A stretch of DNA of 10,180 bases. Origin: Patescibacteria group bacterium. GTDB lineage: Bacteria > Patescibacteriota > Patescibacteriia > Patescibacteriales > JAHJJO01. Positions 5,901 through 10,180 of the stretch are shown in pieces. Each line of letters starts with the position of its first letter. Position 1 is the first letter of the stretch. The stretch covers positions 1-10,180 of the forward strand of contig JAHJJO010000047.1 of the NCBI GenBank assembly GCA_018822835.1, given 5' to 3'. Position numbers and translations under genes: made by a program. The notes beneath the pieces were generated by a model, which was not told where the DNA came from, searched no databases, and saw only the letters and a program-made list of their open reading frames with translations.

Positions 5901-7889
5901 TTTATAACACAAAAGAATATCATCTTTTTGAATGATTGGTTTACCCTCATATTTAATACCGCATTCTTGATTTTTTTCTACGAACTTAACATCCTGTTTT
6001 CCTGATTGTAATTTGATTAATTTTCCACAACCTTCTATGTATTTATTTCTAATAATTTCAATTGAATTTTCAATTTCAGCCTTGCCGTCTAAAACTTTTG
6101 CTCCGATAATTTGGCAATCTTTTTCAGTTCTAAAAATTTGCAAAACTTTTAATTTTCCTACATCAACTCTTTGTATTGTTGGTTTAATTAATTTTTGTAG
6201 TTCAATTTTAGTATGTTTAATTAAATCGTAAATTATATTAAAAATATTTATTTGCACGCATTGATTTCTTATTAAGTCATTTATTTGTGGTGGAATCTTT
6301 ACATTAAATCCAATTATTTGAGCATTAGAATTGTCAGCTCTGCTAATATCTCCTTCTGTTATATTTCCAAGCCCTTTATGAATAATTTTAACCCTTAATT
6401 CTTCTGTATTTATTTTTTCCAAAGACTCTTCTATGGCTTCAGCAGATCCTAACGTGTCGCTTTTAATAATTACATAAAGATTTTTTATTTTATTATTTTC
6501 TTCTTTATTTTTAGAACTTTGCGAATCAACTTGTTGTTTAGTAATAAATTTATTATCAACATTTTGCATTGATGAATAAATTTTCTTTTTTATTCTTTTT
6601 CCATCGCCTGCCTCTAAAATATCACCTATTTTTGGCAAAATTTTAAGACCTAAAATTTTTACAGGAGTTGAAGGCGTTGCTTTTTGAATGTTTTCATCTT
6701 GATAATTTTTCATAGAGCGCACTTTCCCGTATATTTTATTATCATAACAAAGTTGATCTCCTATATTAAGTGTACCGTTTTGCACTAAAATAGTAACTAT
6801 AGGTCCGGCTCCTTTATCAATGTGCGACTCTATTACTGTTCCAACTGCCGCGCTATTTGGATTTGCTTTAATGTTTTCAGCTTCCATGTCAGCTATTAAT
6901 AAAATAGTATCTAATAAATCCGTAATTCCAGTTTTTTGAATAGCAGAAACTAGCACGCAGACATCTTTTCCGCCCCAATCTTCAGGTGAAATATTAAGCT
7001 GGCTTGATAACTCTTGTTTTGTTTTATTAATATCCGCACCTGCTTTGTCAATTTTATTTATTGCTATCAAAAATGGTATTTTTGCTGATTTAATAATGCG
7101 AAACGCTTCAATCGTTTGCGGTTTAACTCCATCATCAGCAGCTACAACTAAAACGGCAATATCTGCTACTTTTGCTCCACGACTTCGCATGGCAGTAAAT
7201 GCTTCATGCCCCGGTGTGTCAATAAATGTAATTAATTTATTTTTTCTTTTTTTTTGATAAGCTCCAATGTGTTGCGTAATACCTCCTGCTTCTCCTTTAA
7301 CTACGTTAGTATTTCGAATAGCATCCAATAATTGAGTTTTACCATGGTCTACATGTCCCATAATTACAACAACTGGAGACACACTAACCATCTGATTTTT
7401 ATTTTCTTGTTCTAATATTTTAACCAGCTTATTTTCAGAAGAATTTATTTCTTCATTTAATTCATCTGATTTTTCTTTAAATTTCACTTCTAAATTCAAA
7501 TCATGACCTATAATTTCCGCAGTATCAAAATCAATTTTTTCATTCATGGAAACAAAAATGCCATTTTTCATTAATTCCGCTAGAACTATATTAACAGGTA
7601 TTTGAGATATTGCAGAAAAATCACGCACAGTAATAAACTTCGAAACAAAAATTTTTTTGTTTTGTTCCTTTGTTTCTTCATCAGCGTTTAAAGATTGATT
7701 ATCTGCTATCTTTTTTTTTTGCGCTTCTAATTGTTTGATTAAATTATGCCATGTTTTAATAATTTTTTGAGCTGTGCGGTTGTCAATTTTAATAGCTCTT
7801 TGCCCAATATCAAAACCGATCTGTGGCAAAGTATCGCGCAGTTCTTGAGGAGTGATTTTTAAAATTCTAGCTAATTCAGTGAGATTCAT
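5880..7889 (-). CDS. infB: Translation initiation factor IF-2
   Basis: GTPase that brings initiator fMet-tRNA to the 30S subunit and promotes subunit joining. 669 aa from ATG 7889. Seen, in this numbering: an IF2_N domain at the very N-terminus (MNLTELARILKITPQELRDT), a charged linker, a second IF2_N-like domain (about 82-137, VRDFSAISQIPVNIVLAELM), then the G domain with G1 GHVDHGKT (178-185), GGITQHIGA (about 202-210), G3 DTPGHEAF (224-231), G4 NKID (278-281) and G5 SAIQ (315-318). Domains II-IV follow, including YVIIKSDTLGSAEAIEESL and the C-terminal fMet-tRNA-binding barrel. The frame is open upstream to TTG 7961, but those 24 residues look like translated intergenic repeat DNA and the IF2_N domain begins exactly at ATG 7889. 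No Shine-Dalgarno sequence is seen. The last residues and stop lie in a heptad array. Confidence 0.95.
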   Translation of the reverse strand: MNLTELARILKITPQELRDTLPQIGFDIGQRAIKIDNRTAQKIIKTWHNLIKQLEAQKKKIADNQSLNADEETKEQNKKIFVSKFITVRDFSAISQIPVNIVLAELMKNGIFVSMNEKIDFDTAEIIGHDLNLEVKFKEKSDELNEEINSSENKLVKILEQENKNQMVSVSPVVVIMGHVDHGKTQLLDAIRNTNVVKGEAGGITQHIGAYQKKRKNKLITFIDTPGHEAFTAMRSRGAKVADIAVLVVAADDGVKPQTIEAFRIIKSAKIPFLIAINKIDKAGADINKTKQELSSQLNISPEDWGGKDVCVLVSAIQKTGITDLLDTILLIADMEAENIKANPNSAAVGTVIESHIDKGAGPIVTILVQNGTLNIGDQLCYDNKIYGKVRSMKNYQDENIQKATPSTPVKILGLKILPKIGDILEAGDGKRIKKKIYSSMQNVDNKFITKQQVDSQSSKNKEENNKIKNLYVIIKSDTLGSAEAIEESLEKINTEELRVKIIHKGLGNITEGDISRADNSNAQIIGFNVKIPPQINDLIRNQCVQINIFNIIYDLIKHTKIELQKLIKPTIQRVDVGKLKVLQIFRTEKDCQIIGAKVLDGKAEIENSIEIIRNKYIEGCGKLIKLQSGKQDVKFVEKNQECGIKYEGKPIIQKDDILLCYKSVISNR

Positions 7890-7917
7890 AACGAATAATG
7901 CAAAATGCGCATAGACA

Positions 7918-7981
7918 TTACATTTCCCGCATGTTTGACCTCGCCTAATCGGACGTGGCAAGCGGGGCAGGCAGAAACCGT
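7918..7981. other. GC-rich intergenic island upstream of infB
   Basis: About 64 bp much richer in GC than its surroundings, in the infB leader. CCCGCATG (from about 7926) and CAAGCGGG form an imperfect inverted pair (7 of 8) enclosing a smaller imperfect hairpin with loop AATC. It may be a fragment of a dispersed repeat or a structured leader. It encodes no recognisable protein, although the infB frame happens to run through it. Confidence 0.4.
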
Positions 7982-8007
7982 ATTCAAAAAATAATAAACC
8001 GTTTAAT

Positions 8008-8080
8008 TGTCATTCCCACGAAAGTGGGAATCCAGTCATGGCAGCGTTAAAGCTGGATTCCCGTTTGCACGGGAATGACA
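8008..8080. repeat. Palindromic repeat element, two nested hairpins, between rpsA and infB
   Basis: The outer ends TGTCATTCCC (8008-8017) and GGGAATGACA (8071-8080) are perfect inverted repeats. Each half also folds by itself: TTCCCAC/GTGGGAA around GAAA (8013-8030) and TTCCCGT/ACGGGAA around TTGC (8058-8075). GGAATCCAG and CTGGATTCC pair the two halves across a 17-nt centre. This matches a widespread class of REP/MITE-like non-coding elements (ends TGTCATTCCC). There is no T-run after the stems, so it is not an ordinary terminator. Confidence 0.88.
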
Positions 8081-8166
8081 AAAAGGATGTATTGTTATAA
8101 TGAGCAATAAATGAACGTGGAGTCATGATAGATAATGTTTATATCTATAACGCACAACACATAGCA

Positions 8167-9321
8167 TTAATTTTTAAGCGTTTTTTTATCTTCAATCTTT
8201 TTTGCCTGATCTATTGAAGCTGATGGAAGAGTTTTGTTGTCAGACAATTTTAAAGCCAATCTATGTTGTTTTGGATCAATGGATAAAATTTCAAAAGTAG
8301 CTTTGTCATTTATTTTAAATATTTTTTTAATTTGTTGTTCAGAGTTCAAATTTAAGTCATTAAAATGTGCTAATCCATGAATGTTATCATCTAATTTTAT
8401 AATTAATCCAAATGGATGAATTTTTAAAATAGACCCTTTCATTATTTTGCCTGGTTTATATTTTTTTTCTATATCTTTCCATGGATCTTTAAGCAATTTT
8501 TTTGCGCTTAAAAATATTTTAAATCCGTCTATATTGGTAATTTGCGCTTTAATTTTATCTCCTTTTTTAAATAAATTAACAGGATTGTCAATATGCCCCC
8601 ATGATAATTCAGATACATGAATTAATCCTTCAAGATTTTTTCCAAAATTAATAAAAATTCCAAAATGAGTAACAGCGTTTACAACACCGTCTACAATTGA
8701 ACCAATTTTATATTTATCCATTACATTTTGTTTTTTTATTTTCCAAGCATCTCTTTCACTAAAAACAATTCTATCATCTTTATCTAAAACATTTATTTTT
8801 ACTTCAAATTCTTTATCTACTAATAATTTTAATTTTTCTAAAATTTTACTTTTATCTTCATTACCAATGCGCGGATAATGTTCGGGAGCTAAATGAGATA
8901 CTGGTAAAAATCCTTGGATTTGATAATAAGAAACTACAAGCCCTCCTTTATTAGCATAAGTACTTTTAACTTTTATAGTTTTTTGATTTTCAAAAGCATC
9001 AACAAGCTGATTCCATGCTTTTTTCTGACCTGCGCATTTGAAAGATAATTCTAATTCTCCATTTTCATTTTCTTCATCAATAACAGTGGCTTCAATTTCA
9101 TCTCCAGGTTTTAAGTTTGAATATTCATCTGCTTCTACATAAAGCTCAGGTCCTCGCACCACTCCAATAAACATACCGTCAATATCTAATTGGACTTTTG
9201 CTTTAGATGCAGAAATTATTATTCCTTTTACAGCATCGCCTGATTGAGGTATTTTAACAGAGCTTTTTTTTAATAATTTTTGCAAATCATTATTTGATGT
9301 TTGTTTTGTTGTCGTTTGCAT
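8167..9321 (-). CDS. rpsA: 30S ribosomal protein S1 (four S1 domains)
   Basis: 384 aa RNA-binding protein that helps load mRNA on the 30S subunit. Four OB-fold S1 domains are seen: 1 at about 27-95 (GDAVKGIIISASKAKVQLDI, GELELSFKC), 2 at about 112-190 (GGLVVSYYQIQGFLPVSHL), 3 at about 206-275 (GSIVDGVVNAVTHFGIFINF, EGLIHVSELSW) and 4 at about 291-361 (GKIMKGSILKIHPFGLIIKL, HGLAHFNDLNL, HRLALKLS). Domain 3 is the most canonical. E. coli S1 has six domains; four is typical of Gram-positive and CPR homologues, so this is a compact S1 rather than a truncation. Flanking Lys-rich tails are disordered. ATG 9321 has no Shine-Dalgarno sequence; the upstream 213 nt hold a palindromic repeat and a possible promoter. 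A non-ribosomal S1-domain protein is possible but less likely next to rpsU and infB. Confidence 0.9.
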   Translation of the reverse strand: MQTTTKQTSNNDLQKLLKKSSVKIPQSGDAVKGIIISASKAKVQLDIDGMFIGVVRGPELYVEADEYSNLKPGDEIEATVIDEENENGELELSFKCAGQKKAWNQLVDAFENQKTIKVKSTYANKGGLVVSYYQIQGFLPVSHLAPEHYPRIGNEDKSKILEKLKLLVDKEFEVKINVLDKDDRIVFSERDAWKIKKQNVMDKYKIGSIVDGVVNAVTHFGIFINFGKNLEGLIHVSELSWGHIDNPVNLFKKGDKIKAQITNIDGFKIFLSAKKLLKDPWKDIEKKYKPGKIMKGSILKIHPFGLIIKLDDNIHGLAHFNDLNLNSEQQIKKIFKINDKATFEILSIDPKQHRLALKLSDNKTLPSASIDQAKKIEDKKTLKN

Positions 9322-9351
9322 ATTTTGAGAAAATATAATTCGAATATTACG

Positions 9352-9380
9352 AATATAACCAATCTATTTAAAATTGTCAT
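9352..9380 (-). promoter_or_regulatory. Possible promoter of the S1 gene
   Basis: On the minus strand ATGACA (9380-9375), a 17-nt spacer and TATATT (9357-9352) give one mismatch to consensus in each box. It lies about 30 nt before the S1 ATG. The -35 box sits in a partial copy of the TGTCATTYCC repeat end. The match is fair in AT-rich DNA, so confidence is limited. Confidence 0.35.
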
Positions 9381-9401
9381 TTCCCAAATTTATTATAAGC
9401 T

Positions 9402-9458
9402 CCTTTTTGTCATCCCGACTCGCCGAATCGGCGGGCTTCCTTCGGAATGACAAAAAGG
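9402..9458. repeat. Palindromic repeat element between rpsU and rpsA
   Basis: Outer arms 9402-9418 and 9442-9458 match in 16 of 17 positions (CCTTTTTGTCAT...ATGACAAAAAGG), with a GC-rich inner hairpin CGCCG-AAT-CGGCG (9421-9433). It shares the end GGAATGACAAAAAGG with the element at 8008-8080, so both belong to the same dispersed family. The inner core resembles that of the terminator at 4085-4098. The T-run is on the 5' side of the stem in either orientation, so terminator activity is doubtful. Confidence 0.85.
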
Positions 9459-9534
9459 GATATTAGTTAGTAAAGGAGAACTGACTATTCTAAATAAATT
9501 GACTATCAATACACGAAGATTCGGATTATATAAA

Positions 9535-9771
9535 TTATTTAGTAAATTTTTCATTGTCTTTAAGTTTGCCTATTTTTTTTAAATATGTATTTTTAGAATT
9601 TAATTTTATTCCTTTTAAAGCGCGTTGTTTTTGCGCGCTTTTATTTTTTTTAGGAATTAAATATTGTCTTTCTTTAATAGTATTTAATTTTTTGCTTTGA
9701 ATTAATTTTTTATTAAATCTTCTTAAAAAAGTTTCAAAATTTTCATTTTTTTTTCTTTTAAATTCCGTCAT
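9535..9771 (-). CDS. rpsU: 30S ribosomal protein S21 (bS21)
   Basis: 78 aa, very basic, a small 30S protein near the anti-Shine-Dalgarno end of 16S rRNA. Seen: N-terminal KRKKNENFETFLRRFNKKL, matching the S21 pattern of a charged N-terminus followed by (S/N)FE-x-x-LRRF-x-(K/R)(K/R), then a Lys-rich helical C-terminal half (ERQYLIPKKNKSAQKQRALK). The frame stays open to TTG 9825, but those 18 residues translate a heptad repeat. ATG 9771 is chosen because GGAAG sits 6 nt upstream and the S21 homology begins there. It follows hisS in the same direction, separated by two heptad arrays. Confidence 0.88.
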   Translation of the reverse strand: MTEFKRKKNENFETFLRRFNKKLIQSKKLNTIKERQYLIPKKNKSAQKQRALKGIKLNSKNTYLKKIGKLKDNEKFTK

Positions 9772-9777
9772 ATAATA

Positions 9778-9782
9778 CTTCC
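9778..9782 (-). promoter_or_regulatory. Ribosome binding site of rpsU
   Basis: GGAAG, 6 nt before ATG 9771, is the clearest Shine-Dalgarno sequence in the window. It decides the rpsU start against the upstream TTG. Confidence 0.7.
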
Positions 9783-9794
9783 AATCTAGTAAAT

Positions 9795-9829
9795 CAATTA
9801 ACAATTCACAATTTTCAATTAGCAATTAA
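9795..9829. repeat. Tandem heptad array upstream of rpsU (5 x CAATTNN)
   Basis: CAATTAA, CAATTCA, CAATTTT, CAATTAG and CAATTAA are contiguous. The array lies in the hisS-rpsU gap, 23 nt upstream of the rpsU ATG, and creates a spurious open N-terminal extension. Confidence 0.85.
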
Positions 9830-9857
9830 TTTTAATTCTCCAGAGCAACCAAAATTC

Positions 9858-9899
9858 GTAATTAATAATTTGTAATTGTTAATTATTAATTGTTAATTG
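9858..9899. repeat. Tandem heptad array at the 3' end of hisS (6 degenerate units around TTAATTG)
   Basis: GTAATTA, ATAATTT, GTAATTG, TTAATTA, TTAATTG and TTAATTG are contiguous. The last unit contains the hisS TAA stop (9895-9893). Confidence 0.8.
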
Positions 9900-10180
9900 A
9901 TTTTTAGTCGTTTTTCTATTTCTATTTTTATTTTATCATAATCAATAATTTCTTGGGTTCCTGATTCCATGTTCCTTAATAAAATAGTTTTATCTATTAT
10001 TTCTTGTTGTCCTAAAATTAAACTAAATTTAGCGCCAATTTTATCGGCATCTTCTAATTGGGACTTAAGACTGTTTTTTGTAAAAGACTGTCTTACATTT
10101 AACCCTGCTTTTCGTAATTCTTCAAACAAAATAAATGTTTTTCTTTTTGCCTGCTTTCCTAATTGAGCTATGAATATTAA
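9893..10180 (-). CDS. hisS: Histidyl-tRNA synthetase, C-terminal part (5' end beyond the window)
   Basis: 95 codons of the C-terminal anticodon-binding (HGTP_anticodon) domain of HisRS, which recognises tRNA-His; the catalytic domain lies off the right edge. Seen: LIFIAQLGKQAKRKTFILFEELRKAGLNV at the start of the domain, then SLKSQLEDADKIGAKFSLILGQQEI and LLRNMESGTQEIIDYDKI, which match the family's SLKxQLKxADKxxAxxxxIxGxxE and (R)(D/N)MxxGxQ patterns. The frame continues upstream without a stop to the window edge, so an apparent start at TTG 10129 is only internal. It is the first visible gene of the minus-strand translation cluster, and its stop codon is inside a heptad array. Confidence 0.9.
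   Translation of the reverse strand, partial: LIFIAQLGKQAKRKTFILFEELRKAGLNVRQSFTKNSLKSQLEDADKIGAKFSLILGQQEIIDKTILLRNMESGTQEIIDYDKIKIEIEKRLKIN

Noticed and set aside
6013..7257. Short plus-strand open frames opposite infB (6013-6231 and 7045-7257)
   Set aside because: They are antisense to conserved IF2 domains, with no homology or ribosome-binding site.
7890..7961. 24-residue N-terminal extension of IF2 starting at TTG 7961
   Set aside because: It translates GC-rich intergenic repeat DNA, uses a TTG codon, and the IF2_N domain begins exactly at ATG 7889.
8128..8148. ATAGAT/ATCTAT hairpin upstream of infB as a regulatory element
   Set aside because: A 6-bp AT stem with a 9-nt loop is expected by chance in DNA this AT-rich, and no promoter boxes align convincingly with it.
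9402..9458. Palindromic element as a rho-independent terminator
   Set aside because: The T-run is within the 5' arm and no T-run follows the stem on either strand; it matches a dispersed repeat better.
9772..9825. 18-residue N-terminal extension of S21 from TTG 9825
   Set aside because: The residues are translated heptad repeat; ATG 9771 has a good ribosome-binding site and matches the start of S21 homology.
9969..10166. Plus-strand open frame opposite hisS
   Set aside because: It is antisense to the well-conserved HisRS anticodon-binding domain.

Overview
This window is low-GC DNA. Genes are packed tightly, most starts lack a strong Shine-Dalgarno sequence, and the housekeeping proteins are compact. 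The S1 protein has four domains, S21 is short and lysine-rich, and the polysaccharide ABC exporter is accompanied by an AAA/DUF4143 ATPase. This fits a Candidate Phyla Radiation (Patescibacteria, Parcubacteria-like) genome; the taxonomic call is an inference. UGA is read as stop (the AAA ATPase gene ends in TGA), so this is not a lineage that recodes UGA to glycine.

Positions 1-3451 (minus strand) hold a Wzm/Wzt-type polysaccharide exporter. The permease (2636-3451) and the ATP-binding subunit (1-1190, running off the left edge) are separated by an AAA/DUF4143 ATPase gene (1209-2390). That gene has its own consensus promoter, overlapped by three copies of an 11-bp half-site, and a long hairpin directly before its start codon.

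Positions 3452-3715 form a divergent promoter region. One promoter fires left into the exporter and one fires right into khpA (3716-4054, a KH-domain RNA-binding protein). A bidirectional terminator at 4074-4108 separates khpA from the convergent trmD.

Positions 4107-10180 (minus strand) form a run of translation genes, in transcription order hisS (3' end only), rpsU, rpsA-like, infB, nrnA, trmD. They cover His-tRNA charging, 30S proteins S21 and S1, initiation factor IF2, small-RNA turnover, and tRNA m1G37 methylation. Two gaps in this run (7890-8166 and 9322-9534) contain palindromic repeat elements with the shared ends TGTCATYCC and GGAATGACAAAAAGG.

The most unusual structure is a set of six tandem heptanucleotide arrays. 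Five sit at gene junctions, where they supply the stop codons and last residues of infB, nrnA and hisS, or abut the starts of nrnA, trmD and rpsU. The sixth is inside trmD and is translated in frame. Its repeat unit is stop-free in every frame of the coding strand, whereas the junction units contain stops. trmD also has Asn where the catalytic Asp of its SIGDYVL motif is expected.
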